Source: JAAUTT01 sp038213375
GTDB lineage: Bacteria; Bacteroidota; Bacteroidia; Bacteroidales; JAAUTT01
Reading direction: 5' to 3'
Assembly: GCA_038213375.1 (NCBI GenBank)
Contig: JBBQTB010000028.1
Span: 1-64,000, forward strand
DNA: 64,000 bases
Shown: positions 26,824-37,427 of the stretch, one piece after another
How the letters are laid out: every line of letters begins with the position of its first letter
Numbering within the stretch: the first letter of the stretch is position 1
Made by a program: the position numbers and the translations under genes
The notes under the pieces: generated by a model
Database searches by the model: none
What the model was told of the DNA's origin: nothing
What the model saw: only the letters and a program-made list of their open reading frames with translations

Positions 26824-26878
26824 GGTTAATAAATACATATTATCATAAATTGTTAATTTAGAAGAATTCACCAAAAAA

Positions 26879-29800
26879 TCATGCGTGATTTTTATAAACA
26901 GGCAGCTTTATTTTAAATGTTGTTCCTTTATCAATCTCAGTTTCATAAGATATTGACCCTCCGCAACTTTCAATAATATTCTTTACTATTGCCAGGCCCA
27001 ATCCCATTCCACTTGATTTTGTTGTAAAATTCGGTCTGTAAAGTTTCTCCTGCATTTCTTTCGGTATTCCCTTTCCATTATCTTTAATAGCAATGATCAC
27101 AAATGCGCCATCAGTTTGGAGGTTAATTGTTATTGAAGGTGTTTTGTTTTTATCGACCGACTGAATTGCATTTTTGAACAAGTTGATAAATACTCTTGAT
27201 ATTTGCTCCTTGTCTGCATATATAGAGACTTCAGAATTTTCATAAAAATTAATGTTAAAATCTACCTCATTGTTATTAAAAAGATTCACAACATTTTGGA
27301 TCTTGGCTATAAGATCGATTTGTTGGTTAATGGCATTTGGCATTTTTGCGAAATTCGAAAACTCTGAAGCAATTGCAGACAGGTTATCAATCTGATCGAC
27401 TAAAGTTTTACAAATTCGATCAAGATATTCCTCAAACCTCTCGTTTTTATCCATCCATGCGCGTTGAAGATGCTGAACACTCAGTTTCATGGGAGTTAGA
27501 GGATTATTAATTTCGTGTGCAATTTGTTTTGCCATTTCTCTCCATGCCGATTCACGTTCAGATTTAGCCAGCATTTCCACACTTTTCTCAAGTTCCGAAA
27601 CCATCCTGTTGTATTCGTTTACCAATCCGCCTATTTCATCATTACTGGCGTATTCAATTTTCTCGGATTTTTGACCGAGCTTAATTTCACTGAATTTCAT
27701 TTGAATGAGCCGCAAAGGCAAGGTGATTTTTCTGGAAATGAACACGGCTATAAGAAATGTCAGCAATAAAAATAAAACATACACATTTGCTACCGTAACA
27801 ATCATGGCGGAAACTTCTCGGGTTAACTCTTCCTGCCGGGTAAAATAAGGCAAATTAAGAAATGCAAGTAGCTTATTTTCAGAATTTTTAAAAGGAACGT
27901 ATGCTGAAATGTAATTTAAATGACCAATTTGTTCACTATGTATAATTTCAGATTTCATTTCGATTACCAACGCCCGATATGCTTTCATATTAATTTTATT
28001 TCCTATAAGCCCCTTGCCAAATACTTCGGGTCTGGAGGTAGCCATTAAATTCCCTTCGATATCGTACATATTTATATCGATATAGAATATATTGGATAGA
28101 TTAATCAAAATTTCGGTAAGGTTTTCATTTGAGTTTGACCGCCACGAATTGTCTAACTTTTTTCCCACCGTAATTTTGTGAAGCATTTCAATATAAATAG
28201 ATTGCATTTTTTCGCTAATTATCTCATAATGTTTTGAGTAATATTGCTTAATATTAAAATACAACGTTCCTCCACCAATTAGGATCAATGAGAGAAACAA
28301 AACCGACATCATCGAGTATTGGATTTTATTTTTAAAATTGGGATTAAAACTATTCTTAAATACTGGAAGGTTAATAATCAGTATAATAAACGTAATTACA
28401 AGAAAATATACTACAAATGTATACGAGAAAGAAATTAGCAAATCTAATAACGTCACTGTAGGTGAACTCAATACAATAAGAGTTTCTTTATTTGGGCAGT
28501 AAACCATATGATCAGATTCACCCAGATTAATAGTATTGAATTCCTTTTTTTGATTGTCAAATACTTTGGAAGAAATGTTATAAGAGTATGATCCATATTG
28601 AGAGATTAGATTTCTCTTATAATATTTTGCATAGGAATAATCTATGAGTTTTGACCGATAAGAAAACCGGCCATCGAGCAATAATTCGGGATATCCAAGT
28701 TCTTCACTGATTAATTTCGACTCAAGTTCAATATATAATGAAACCGGAAACTTTGATTTTTTTGATTTGAATTCAAAATGGCCTAAATAACTAATTCTAC
28801 CATTAAGATTGTCAATATTATAGAAATTAGTTTTCGATAGCGCTTGTTTTTCACTAATTAAAGATTGAAAAAAGGAATAACAATGCTGCATTTGATTGTC
28901 AGATAATTCAACACTATCTCTTGGATTGCAAATTGTGATATTTTGTAAGTTATATTTATCAAAATAGGCATTAAAGTATTGATTTTTAAGATGTGTTTCA
29001 ATTTTATTTATTTCTCTATGAAAGACGTAGTTACTAAGTATAGTATCATTTGCCAGCTGTTCGTTAATATCTTCTCTAAGAATATATTCGGCCACCGGAT
29101 CGTGCTCATTTGCCAAATTGGTAATGAGAACTTTTTTGTTATCAAAATTTTTAAGTTTAGAGAATTCCGAAACAATAAATACGGTATAAACCGAAAAAAG
29201 GAAAACAATAAAGATTAGTGTAGAATATTTATAAATGGTCGACAATTTAAAGCGCACGTAACTAAGATCTATTCCAAGTAAAATAACAAAAATTACCGAG
29301 GTAAGGTGTATAGGATTTCCAATAGAATAAAATATAGCTGACCAAACTAAACTAGTAATCAGAAACGTAATATTAAAGCTCAGAAATGAAATGTTTTTAT
29401 AAAACAGCATTAAAACCTTATCAAAATAAAAGGTAAATGATGCAAAAAACAGCATTATAATAATGTAACCAACAATGCTATAGGTATCGAAAAGTAATAG
29501 TTTGTTAACTTCGAATGAAATGGTGCTGTTTAGAATAATACTTTTTACGAGAAAAAATATTCCGGAAAAAAGGCAGAGAATCACCGTAAGATGCAGAATC
29601 AGAAAAAGATGTATTTTCCACTGCTTAACCTGTTTTTCCGCAGGAGACGGAAAACTAAATTCTTTGTAGAAAATAAAAACAACAGAAAATATTAATATCG
29701 ACCATATCAGCAAGTCTCCTAAAGATGGAAAAATCCCCGGTGTTCCGAAAATGAAGGGTCGGAAAAGATCCAATTCATAAAAAACTTTAGGAAATTGAAA

Positions 29801-30577
29801 TTGAAGCATTAAGTATTTTACAACAAAAAATACGAACGCCAGAAATACAATCGCCCTGTTTCGTAACCTTTGTTTCGGAATAGCCTTAATAAGCTTGTAA
29901 AAAAACCAAAGGAGAAGCAGAATTGCAATAAAATATGCCCAAGATGGAATATATAATTGATATAATGGATGATGGGCGCTGCTATCGAATACCAACGAGA
30001 AAACAAATCGTTGCTTTGAGTTCACAATTGAAAAGCTGCCTGGTAAAACTTTCGAAGAGATTTTTACCGTGGACGGAAAATGGAAATCTGCCTGAAATTC
30101 GTTAACAAGAAACTTATTTTCATATTGATAAACCTGCTTTATTTGAATTAAACCAACAACAATAACATTATTTAGTTTCTTGGTCATTGGTGCATACCAT
30201 GCGTTTCGCAAATAAATAAAGGAAGTGTCAATTCCACATTTTGAATATTCGTGAGCTATTGGTATCGTATTATCCGACCAAAAACGTAAACTATCATTCT
30301 CAAAAATAAAAATTGCTAAGCCCCGACTTTCCAGTAAACCGATATATTTTGACAGATCCAGATCGCTCGTCTGAATTTGGTGATAACCTCTGGCCGAATC
30401 GGTGCATTGGAGCACTATTTGATTTAGCTCCTTTTCCTTCTGGCTGAAAACTTTTTGGAAACGATGAGCATATGACTGATTGAATCGTGGGAATAAAATA
30501 TTTTGCTCGGTTAATTTACCAAGTAATAATATGGAGAGTGCGATGAGCAAAAATTTCAGACTCGGTTTTATATTCAT
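26879..30577 (-). CDS. NtrY-like sensor histidine kinase with large multi-helix input domain
   Basis: The 1,232-residue protein has a membrane helix at the N terminus, an extracytoplasmic domain, about eight further helices (roughly 210-480), a second extracytoplasmic region, another helix pair and a HAMP domain with SRKITLPLRLI. The kinase core is complete: phospho-acceptor HEINNPLTPMKLS, N box FINLFKNAIQS, G1 DNGKGIP and G2 GMGLGLAIV. The H-E-I-N-N-P-L-T-P-M-K pattern is typical of the NtrY group. No response regulator lies next to it, so its partner must be elsewhere. It starts 12 bases after rlmH and is probably co-transcribed with it. The ligand is unknown. Confidence 0.9.
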   Translation of the reverse strand: MNIKPSLKFLLIALSILLLGKLTEQNILFPRFNQSYAHRFQKVFSQKEKELNQIVLQCTDSARGYHQIQTSDLDLSKYIGLLESRGLAIFIFENDSLRFWSDNTIPIAHEYSKCGIDTSFIYLRNAWYAPMTKKLNNVIVVGLIQIKQVYQYENKFLVNEFQADFHFPSTVKISSKVLPGSFSIVNSKQRFVFSLVFDSSAHHPLYQLYIPSWAYFIAILLLLWFFYKLIKAIPKQRLRNRAIVFLAFVFFVVKYLMLQFQFPKVFYELDLFRPFIFGTPGIFPSLGDLLIWSILIFSVVFIFYKEFSFPSPAEKQVKQWKIHLFLILHLTVILCLFSGIFFLVKSIILNSTISFEVNKLLLFDTYSIVGYIIIMLFFASFTFYFDKVLMLFYKNISFLSFNITFLITSLVWSAIFYSIGNPIHLTSVIFVILLGIDLSYVRFKLSTIYKYSTLIFIVFLFSVYTVFIVSEFSKLKNFDNKKVLITNLANEHDPVAEYILREDINEQLANDTILSNYVFHREINKIETHLKNQYFNAYFDKYNLQNITICNPRDSVELSDNQMQHCYSFFQSLISEKQALSKTNFYNIDNLNGRISYLGHFEFKSKKSKFPVSLYIELESKLISEELGYPELLLDGRFSYRSKLIDYSYAKYYKRNLISQYGSYSYNISSKVFDNQKKEFNTINLGESDHMVYCPNKETLIVLSSPTVTLLDLLISFSYTFVVYFLVITFIILIINLPVFKNSFNPNFKNKIQYSMMSVLFLSLILIGGGTLYFNIKQYYSKHYEIISEKMQSIYIEMLHKITVGKKLDNSWRSNSNENLTEILINLSNIFYIDINMYDIEGNLMATSRPEVFGKGLIGNKINMKAYRALVIEMKSEIIHSEQIGHLNYISAYVPFKNSENKLLAFLNLPYFTRQEELTREVSAMIVTVANVYVLFLLLTFLIAVFISRKITLPLRLIQMKFSEIKLGQKSEKIEYASNDEIGGLVNEYNRMVSELEKSVEMLAKSERESAWREMAKQIAHEINNPLTPMKLSVQHLQRAWMDKNERFEEYLDRICKTLVDQIDNLSAIASEFSNFAKMPNAINQQIDLIAKIQNVVNLFNNNEVDFNINFYENSEVSIYADKEQISRVFINLFKNAIQSVDKNKTPSITINLQTDGAFVIIAIKDNGKGIPKEMQEKLYRPNFTTKSSGMGLGLAIVKNIIESCGGSISYETEIDKGTTFKIKLPVYKNHA

Positions 30578-30589
30578 TCGAATGCAAAA

Positions 30590-31060
30590 TTAATGATGAT
30601 AAGGCTCGTTCTTCAGAATTGTCATGGCCCGATATAACTGTTCGAGAAAAATTAACCGAACCATTTGATGGGAAAATGTCATCTTTGAAAGTGCCATTTT
30701 CTCGTTTGCACGTTGATAAACATCCTTGGAAAATCCGTATGGACCACCAATAACAAAAATCATGCTCTTTCTGCTCTGAAGCATAGAACGCTGTATGAAT
30801 TTCGAAAAATCAACAGAACTCAATTCCAAACCCGTTTCATCAAGCAGGACAACCCAATCCGATGGATCAATGGCTGCTAGTATTAATTTACCCTCCTGAT
30901 TTTTTTGTTGTTCAAAACTCAAATTGGCGGTATTCTTTAGCTCGGTAATTATTTTCAGCTCAAAAGTAAGGTAATTCTTAACTCTCTTTTCAAAAATACT
31001 TATGCCTTCGCGTAAATAGGCTCCCGTTGTTTTACCCAGCACTAAAAAATAAATTTTCAC
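30590..31060 (-). CDS. rlmH: 23S rRNA (pseudouridine(1915)-N(3))-methyltransferase
   Basis: The protein has 156 residues when started at the GTG at 31060, which gives the usual opening (V/M)KIYFLVLGKT and the family's normal length; a longer reading from 31093 only adds unrelated residues. The SPOUT methyltransferase motifs are visible: LLDETG, FVIGGPYGFS and a C-terminal LIFLEQLYRAMTILKNEPYHH. RlmH methylates pseudouridine 1915 in helix 69 of 23S rRNA. Confidence 0.94.
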   Translation of the reverse strand: MKIYFLVLGKTTGAYLREGISIFEKRVKNYLTFELKIITELKNTANLSFEQQKNQEGKLILAAIDPSDWVVLLDETGLELSSVDFSKFIQRSMLQSRKSMIFVIGGPYGFSKDVYQRANEKMALSKMTFSHQMVRLIFLEQLYRAMTILKNEPYHH

Positions 31061-31185
31061 TGTATGCAAATTTAAAAGAGCTAAATTTAGCAAGCAATTT
31101 TGTTTTATTTGTTGCCAGATAAAAAAAATGATTTAATTTGTGGTTTAGTTTTTGTTAGTTACTATTTATTAAACTTTAATATATA

Positions 31186-31599
31186 ATGAAAACTATGAAA
31201 CTTACATTACCGATATTGGTAATTTTTAGTTTTTTACATTTTTATACCGGTTTTGCCCAGCAGGTAAATATAAATGATGGTATTATTAGTGCAATCAAAG
31301 CGGGAAATTCAAAGGAGTTGGCTAAATTCTTCAATTCAAACATCGAGTTAATTATCCTGGATAAAGAAGGAGTTTATAGTAAACCTCAAGCTGAACTTAT
31401 TTTGAAAGATTTTTTCATCAAAAATGTTCCCACTCAGGATCGATTTCTCAAGCTCCACGAAGGTGGAAAAGACGCATCAAAATATGTGATAGGAACTCTT
31501 ATCACAACAAAAGGGCGTTACAGGGTTTATTATCTGATGAAAAGCCTTAACAACGACTTATCTATTCACAATTTCAGAATCGAGGATGAGAATAATTGA
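31186..31599 (+). CDS. DUF4783 family exported protein
   Basis: The 137-residue protein has a signal peptide (cleavage near GFAQQ) and a compact NTF2-like pattern with ISAIKAGNSKELAKFFN and KGRYRVYYLM, as in DUF4783 proteins of Bacteroidota. The function is unknown. The next gene, nadC, starts 14 bases before its stop, a tight overlap that implies co-translation. Confidence 0.8.
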   Translation: MKTMKLTLPILVIFSFLHFYTGFAQQVNINDGIISAIKAGNSKELAKFFNSNIELIILDKEGVYSKPQAELILKDFFIKNVPTQDRFLKLHEGGKDASKYVIGTLITTKGRYRVYYLMKSLNNDLSIHNFRIEDENN

Positions 31600-32440
31600 T
31601 AATCCTATTATTGATCAGTTCATTGAAAATGCAATCAAGGAAGACGTTGGTGATGGAGACCATACGTCGCTTGCAATCATACCACCATCAGTTATTGGTA
31701 AAGCTCAACTAATAGTTAAAGATGAAGGTATTATTGCTGGTGTTGAAATAGCTCAACGGATTTTCAGAAAGTTTGATGCTGGGGTAATACTAAATCAGCT
31801 TATTAACGATGGAAGCCGGGTAAAATATGGTGATATCGCTTTTACGGTAGAGGGAAAGGTACTTACAATTCTTCAATGCGAGCGACTTGTGCTAAACATC
31901 ATGCAGCGAATGAGTGGCATTTCTACACAAACGAATATATATGTTGAAAAACTTCGCGGACTTAAAACCAAGGTTTTAGATACTCGAAAAACTACTCCAG
32001 GAATGCGTTTGCTCGACAAATGGGCCGTAAAACTTGGAGGTGGCGAGAACCACAGGATTGGTCTGTACGATATGATTCTGATTAAAGACAACCATATCGA
32101 TTTTGCAGGAGGCATCTCAAATGCCATTAACTGCGTAAAAGGATATCTTAAACAAAACAATAAAGATTTGAAAATTGAAGTTGAAGCCCGAAGCCTCGAT
32201 GATATTCAAACCATCATGAGTTTGGGAGGCATTCACCGGATTATGCTCGATAATTTCGATCTGGAAAAGACACGTCAGGCAGTGAAGCTTATTCATGGAC
32301 TTTATGAAACAGAATCTTCGGGAGGTATTAACCTCGATACCCTCCGTGATTATGCATTGTGCGGCGTTGATTATATATCGGTTGGCGCTCTCACTCATCA
32401 GATAAAAAGCTTGGATCTGAGTTTAAAGGCAATTAAATAA
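31586..32440 (+). CDS. nadC: Nicotinate-nucleotide pyrophosphorylase (carboxylating)
   Basis: The 284-residue protein is full length for quinolinate phosphoribosyltransferase, which makes nicotinate mononucleotide from quinolinate and PRPP in NAD synthesis. Diagnostic segments are EDVGDGDHTS, NIMQRMSGIST, LDTRKTTPGMR, KLGGGENHRIGLYDMILIKDNHI and DYISVGALTHQ. nadA and nadB are not adjacent. It overlaps the DUF4783 gene by 14 bases. The 235 bases downstream, up to the convergent DUF1573 gene, hold only a weak hairpin (32534-32552). Confidence 0.96.
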   Translation: MRIIDNPIIDQFIENAIKEDVGDGDHTSLAIIPPSVIGKAQLIVKDEGIIAGVEIAQRIFRKFDAGVILNQLINDGSRVKYGDIAFTVEGKVLTILQCERLVLNIMQRMSGISTQTNIYVEKLRGLKTKVLDTRKTTPGMRLLDKWAVKLGGGENHRIGLYDMILIKDNHIDFAGGISNAINCVKGYLKQNNKDLKIEVEARSLDDIQTIMSLGGIHRIMLDNFDLEKTRQAVKLIHGLYETESSGGINLDTLRDYALCGVDYISVGALTHQIKSLDLSLKAIK

Positions 32441-32674
32441 TGAGTTAACTCTAAAAAGTCCTTTTGCCACGAATTGCACGAATTTAACATGTTATTATTC
32501 AGCAGTATATGAAACTATAAATACTACGAATTACCAAAAACATCGTTTTTGGAGTGGACTCAATAATAGTAACATTAAGTACTTAAAACGTCTAATAATT
32601 AGTCTAATGTTCGATGGTTTCCTACTTTCTCCGTTTTTAGTATAAGCCATTTCATCGCGAATTTTAAATCTTAC

Positions 32675-33751
32675 CTATTCCAAATTTCCCTTTAACCAAA
32701 GCACATACCGCGAATTTTGAGGATCGTTGGAAACAATGGTTATCCCAAAGTTTTGTGAACCTTTCTTATCAGTGGAATCAAAAATTACTTTGACGGACCC
32801 TGAAGTTTGTGGTTTAATAACCATTTCTTTCGAAGTAGCTGTGAGACAACCACAGGTAGTTTCTATTTTTCTAATCAATAGGTTTGACTTACCATCATTT
32901 TTGTATTTAAACTCAAATTCTATTTTTTTACCACTTTTTACAGGAGAAAATTGATAAATGGATTTTTCGAAGTTGATTATTGGAGCTTTTGCTTTTTCTG
33001 CTGGTGTAAGTGTGGTGAAATCTTCTGAAATATTGGCGGAAACGGTCAATTTATATTGTGGATCTTGTTTATTGTTTAGGGTAAGGTAGATATAATCGAT
33101 CAAAAATCCCCAATCGTGTTTTCCTTTGGCATCGTATGTGATTTCAATTTTACCTCGTTGTTTGGGTTTTATTGTTTTGGGATCAACCATAACGGTTAAA
33201 AATGCAGGAAGTTTTGTCAATCCGACTGAAACAGGTGATGAGCCTGTATTGACAAACTCAAGACTCTCTTTTTTAAAACTGCCTGGGTTAATGATTCCAA
33301 ATCCGGCATGGCTTGTTTTAAAGTGCAGATCACCTATTGGATAGCGAAATTCCTCCTGAAGTGTTGGTTCTTTGGGAATTACTGTCCCTGAAAACTTGAC
33401 GGAAGTGGACCCTGCATTGGTGGTAATATTTATTGATTTATCAAATGAACCAGGGCGGCCGGCCGGATTAAAAGTAGCTTTGATAATACCCTTAGCTCCT
33501 GGCTTTACTGGCTCTTTCGACCATTCAGGAGTAGTACACCCACAGGTTGGTTGAACATTCTGTAATAAAAGCGAAGTATTGCCGGTATTAGTAAATTCAA
33601 AAACATGGCTTACCGGACCATCTGCTTCTTTAATCTTTCCAAAGTCGTATTTATCTTCTTTAAATGAAATTACAGCTCCCCGCTGTTGGGCTGAAAGAGA
33701 AATAACACCTAAGATAAAACCAACTATGTAGATGGCAAGAACTTTTTTCAT
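32675..33751 (-). CDS. DUF1573 repeat protein, exported
   Basis: The 358-residue protein has a signal peptide and at least two DUF1573 domains. The first (about 30-115) shows YDFGKIKEADGPVSHVFEFTNTG, then PTCGCTTPEW. The last (about 265-358) shows YQFSPVKSGKKIEFEFKYKN, then TTCGCLTA. The middle carries a diverged copy without the TCGC cysteines. These immunoglobulin-like domains are abundant in Bacteroidota periplasmic and surface proteins; no enzymatic role is known to me. The gene stands alone, with 229 bases to the divergent gene on its right. Confidence 0.85.
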   Translation of the reverse strand: MKKVLAIYIVGFILGVISLSAQQRGAVISFKEDKYDFGKIKEADGPVSHVFEFTNTGNTSLLLQNVQPTCGCTTPEWSKEPVKPGAKGIIKATFNPAGRPGSFDKSINITTNAGSTSVKFSGTVIPKEPTLQEEFRYPIGDLHFKTSHAGFGIINPGSFKKESLEFVNTGSSPVSVGLTKLPAFLTVMVDPKTIKPKQRGKIEITYDAKGKHDWGFLIDYIYLTLNNKQDPQYKLTVSANISEDFTTLTPAEKAKAPIINFEKSIYQFSPVKSGKKIEFEFKYKNDGKSNLLIRKIETTCGCLTATSKEMVIKPQTSGSVKVIFDSTDKKGSQNFGITIVSNDPQNSRYVLWLKGNLE

Positions 33752-34049
33752 AAGAGAATTGTTTTAATACCTGATAATTATTGAGACAGCAAAATTAACA
33801 AAAAAATAAGTTTGTTTTGTTTCATTATCTTCATTAACATTTTTTAACACATTTTCGATTTTACCTCTGTATGGTTAATATAAGTTTAATAAGAATTAAT
33901 TACTTTTATCGTTAGTTTCCAATCATCTCTAAATAGCAGCTAACGTTTTCTTATTTGTAAAATGAATCAGGAATAAAAAAGTGTTTGCAGCTCTTGGATT
34001 TCAATGGATTTTAGGATCTAACATAATAAAAGGATTTTTTGTGAAGCGA

Positions 34050-37000
34050 ATGCATTTTCGATTTGGGTTTCTTGTCTCTGCCTTTTTGGTGATCTCGGGT
34101 TTTTCTTATGGCCAGTTTTATAATGGTATGCAAATGTCATTTGGGAAAAGCCGTGTTCAGTACAATAATTTTTATTGGCAATACTATCGTTTTGATAAGT
34201 TCGATACTTATTTCAATCAATTTGGTAAGGAATTGGCTCTTTATACGGAATGGTATGCTAATAAGGAAATTAAACGATTGGAGACTTTGTTGGATTATAC
34301 GCTTGAAAAGAGAATCATTTTTCTGGTTTTTAATAAATTAACCGATTTTAGACAAAGTAATCTCGGGTTGATGAATGGTAACGAAGATTACAATACAGGT
34401 GGAGTTACCCGCATAACCAACAACAAAGTATCGCTTTATTTTGAAGGAGATCATAAAAAGTATCAGCAACAAATAAGTTCTGCCATTGCAGAAGTGATGC
34501 TTAATGAGATGTTGTATGGCAACGATTTGCGTGAAAACATGACCAATTCAACTCTCATTAATTTGCCACAATGGTTTACCAAAGGATTATTATCTTATCT
34601 TTCTGATAGTTGGAGTGTAGAAATTGAAGACCGTGTTAAAGATGGTATTTTAAGTGGTAAGTATAAAAAATTCAACCGTCTTACTGGCAACGATGCTATT
34701 TATGCCGGTCATTCATTTTGGAGATATATTGAAAAAACGTACGGTCGATCTGTAATTCCTAACATTATTTATATCACCAGAATTAATAAAAATACCAAAA
34801 ATGGGTTTTTGTATGTTGTAGGAAGTTCAATTAAAGACCTATCCATTGAATGGTCTAATTATTACAAGGATAAGTTTAAATCTTTTAGTGGAAAAGTTGA
34901 AGATCCTGGAAATCAGTTATTAAAACGACCACGAAAAACGCGGATGTACCAGAATATTAAGCTAAGTCCCGATGGAACTCATATTTCATATGTTACAAAT
35001 GAGTTGGGCCAATATCGTCTTTGGTTGTATGACGAAAAGAGAGGTAAGAACAAATGTTTACTCAAACGGGAACATCGTCTTGATCAAATTCCCGACTACT
35101 CATTTCCGGTGGTAGCCTGGCATCCTTCGGGTCGGATTCTGACGTTTATTACGGAAGAAGAGGGTGGATTGAAGCTTACGCATTACGATATTGAAAGTAA
35201 AGAAGTTACCAAGCGTAATTTTTTATATTTTGATAAAATACTAGACTTTGCTTATTCAAGTGATGGTTCTAAACTTGTTATGTCGGGATTACGTAACAGT
35301 CAGGTCGATATTTATGTACATACACTATCATCATCCACCAACGAGCAAATAACTAATGATTTAGCTGACGACCTTACCCCTCGTTTTATTGATAATTCTA
35401 AACGGATATTATTTAGTTCAAACCGGTTAAGTGATAGTATTGAGAGCAATACTTTAGAGATTAAACCACTATTCCCTTATTTCCGGCTTTTTGTAAGCAA
35501 TTATCCTAAGTCAGGCCATAAATTATCGCAAGTTACAAATAACGAAGAGTCTAACCATACACAACCTTATGAACTTTCAAACAACCGTTACCTATATCTT
35601 GGCGATGGGAATGGTATTATAAATAGGTACGTAGCTGAATATGATAGTTCAATAAGCTACGTTGACACTACAATTCATTACAGGTACATTACCAAATCGT
35701 TGCCAATTACCAATAATCCGCGTAACATTCTTAATCAGGATTTTGAAAAAAAGAATAACCAAATTGGCCAGATTTTTTTTCGGGACAGCAAAAACTATTT
35801 ATTTAAAAAGGAACTCAGCGTAAGTCCATTGCAAACACCCCTTGTTTTGACAGAGTTTCGCAAAGAAATGTTGAAGGATCAACGGCGAAAGGATAGCGTT
35901 GGCATTACAAAGAGAGAAGGACCAATGATCCCGCAGATTACCAAAAAGATTGCTCCTGTAAAGTTGGATAGTACTACATTGTTTGCGAACCCAAATGACG
36001 TTGATATTAGTCATTATGTATTTGAAATAGAAAAGCTTAATTTATATAACAATCGCCCTAATCAAACTAGTTTCAAGCCTGCGTCCGATTCTGCACAAAA
36101 AACGGGTAAAAATCAAACACTAATAAGAATTTACCAAACTGCATTTTATACAAATTTTTTGGTTAGTCAGGTCGACTTTACTTTTCTGAATGCAACCTAT
36201 CAAGCTTTTAATGGGGGTGCGGTTTATTACAATCCGGGCTTTAACATGCTTTTTAAAATTGGAACAAACGATTTATTTGAAGACTACAAAATTACCGGGG
36301 GGTTCCGTTTTTCAATTGATTTTGAAAGTAATGAATATTTATTAAGTTTTGAAAATCTGAAAAAAAGGCTGGATCGACAGATAATTTTTCACCGGCAATC
36401 CTATAAAAATATCACCGATAAAAACGATTATTTAAAAACCACTACTTCTGATGCATATTATGTTTTAAAATATCCTTTTTCACAGGTGTTTTCTATTCGG
36501 GGAACAGCTTCCATGCGGCATGATAGAGTCGCAATACTTGCTGTCGATGATAGATCGCTTGGTCAATCCAGCATTCACAACATATGGAGTGGCATAAAAG
36601 GTGAGTTAATTTTTGATAATACCAGATCTCTTGGTATTAACATATATAGCGGTACACGAGCCAAAGTTTTTGGCGAGGCTTATAAGCAAATTAATAGGGG
36701 AAGGTCCGACTTGTTTGTGGTTGGTGCCGATTTTCGTCACTATTTAGTTATTCATCGAAACCTTATTTGGGCCAACCGGGTCGCTGGAAGTTCATCGTTT
36801 GGACACAGCAAGTTGATCTATTACCTTGGCAGTGTTGATAACTGGATGAACTTATCAGGAAAAGTAAAAACATTTGACAATTCAATTCCAGTCGATCAAA
36901 CAGCTAATTATGCTTACCAAACTCTTGCCACCAACATGCGGGGATTTACTCAGAATATTCGAAATGGAAACAATTTTGCTGTAATCAATAGCGAAATAAG

Positions 37001-37328
37001 GTGGCCTTTTATTAAGTATTTTGCCAATTACCCAATAAGTTCAAGCTTTTGGTCGAGCCTTCAGGCGGTCGGTTTTTTTGATGTAGGTTCTGCTTGGGCC
37101 GGGTTAACACCTTTTTCCGGAAAAAATGCCTACGATCATGATATTATTACAAATGGATCGGTAACCGTAACGCTTGATTCAAACCGAAGTCCAATTGTTT
37201 ATGGGTATGGGTATGGGTTACGCGCTCAATTGTTGGGTTATTTTATGCGTTTCGATTGGGCTTGGGGTATTGAAAATAAGGTTATTTTGCCTCGTATTTT
37301 TTATTTTTCACTTAATTTGGATTTTTAA
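34050..37328 (+). CDS. Peptidase-like/TolB-propeller/Omp85-like barrel hybrid outer-membrane protein
   Basis: I start the 1,092-residue protein at the ATG at 34050, which begins a signal peptide ending at SYGQ. A GTG at 34041 and an upstream GTG at 33981 are also in frame. The first 280 residues resemble gluzincin peptidases (LPQWFTKGLLSYLS, GHSFWRYIEKTYG), but the helix that should carry HExxH reads IAEVMLNEML, so no zinc site is evident. A TolB-like propeller follows (LSPDGTHISYVTNE, WHPSGRILTF, LFSSNRLS). The last 400 residues look like an Omp85-type barrel, with NMRGF and FFDVGSAWAGLTPF near the end. It is probably an outer-membrane protein; its function is unknown. Confidence 0.75.
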   Translation: MHFRFGFLVSAFLVISGFSYGQFYNGMQMSFGKSRVQYNNFYWQYYRFDKFDTYFNQFGKELALYTEWYANKEIKRLETLLDYTLEKRIIFLVFNKLTDFRQSNLGLMNGNEDYNTGGVTRITNNKVSLYFEGDHKKYQQQISSAIAEVMLNEMLYGNDLRENMTNSTLINLPQWFTKGLLSYLSDSWSVEIEDRVKDGILSGKYKKFNRLTGNDAIYAGHSFWRYIEKTYGRSVIPNIIYITRINKNTKNGFLYVVGSSIKDLSIEWSNYYKDKFKSFSGKVEDPGNQLLKRPRKTRMYQNIKLSPDGTHISYVTNELGQYRLWLYDEKRGKNKCLLKREHRLDQIPDYSFPVVAWHPSGRILTFITEEEGGLKLTHYDIESKEVTKRNFLYFDKILDFAYSSDGSKLVMSGLRNSQVDIYVHTLSSSTNEQITNDLADDLTPRFIDNSKRILFSSNRLSDSIESNTLEIKPLFPYFRLFVSNYPKSGHKLSQVTNNEESNHTQPYELSNNRYLYLGDGNGIINRYVAEYDSSISYVDTTIHYRYITKSLPITNNPRNILNQDFEKKNNQIGQIFFRDSKNYLFKKELSVSPLQTPLVLTEFRKEMLKDQRRKDSVGITKREGPMIPQITKKIAPVKLDSTTLFANPNDVDISHYVFEIEKLNLYNNRPNQTSFKPASDSAQKTGKNQTLIRIYQTAFYTNFLVSQVDFTFLNATYQAFNGGAVYYNPGFNMLFKIGTNDLFEDYKITGGFRFSIDFESNEYLLSFENLKKRLDRQIIFHRQSYKNITDKNDYLKTTTSDAYYVLKYPFSQVFSIRGTASMRHDRVAILAVDDRSLGQSSIHNIWSGIKGELIFDNTRSLGINIYSGTRAKVFGEAYKQINRGRSDLFVVGADFRHYLVIHRNLIWANRVAGSSSFGHSKLIYYLGSVDNWMNLSGKVKTFDNSIPVDQTANYAYQTLATNMRGFTQNIRNGNNFAVINSEIRWPFIKYFANYPISSSFWSSLQAVGFFDVGSAWAGLTPFSGKNAYDHDIITNGSVTVTLDSNRSPIVYGYGYGLRAQLLGYFMRFDWAWGIENKVILPRIFYFSLNLDF

Positions 37329-37427
37329 ATAGCAGAGAAGCAGAAAAGTAGAGAAGCAGAAAAATAGTTACTTATTTATATTCATTTCAAAATACGCCAA
37401 AAATGATATTGATTGAAAAATTTGAGA

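Noticed and set aside
32534..32552. Hairpin CCAAAAAC-ATC-GTTTTTGG between nadC and the DUF1573 gene.
   Set aside because: The stem is only eight mostly A-T pairs and there is no T tract, so I do not call it a terminator.
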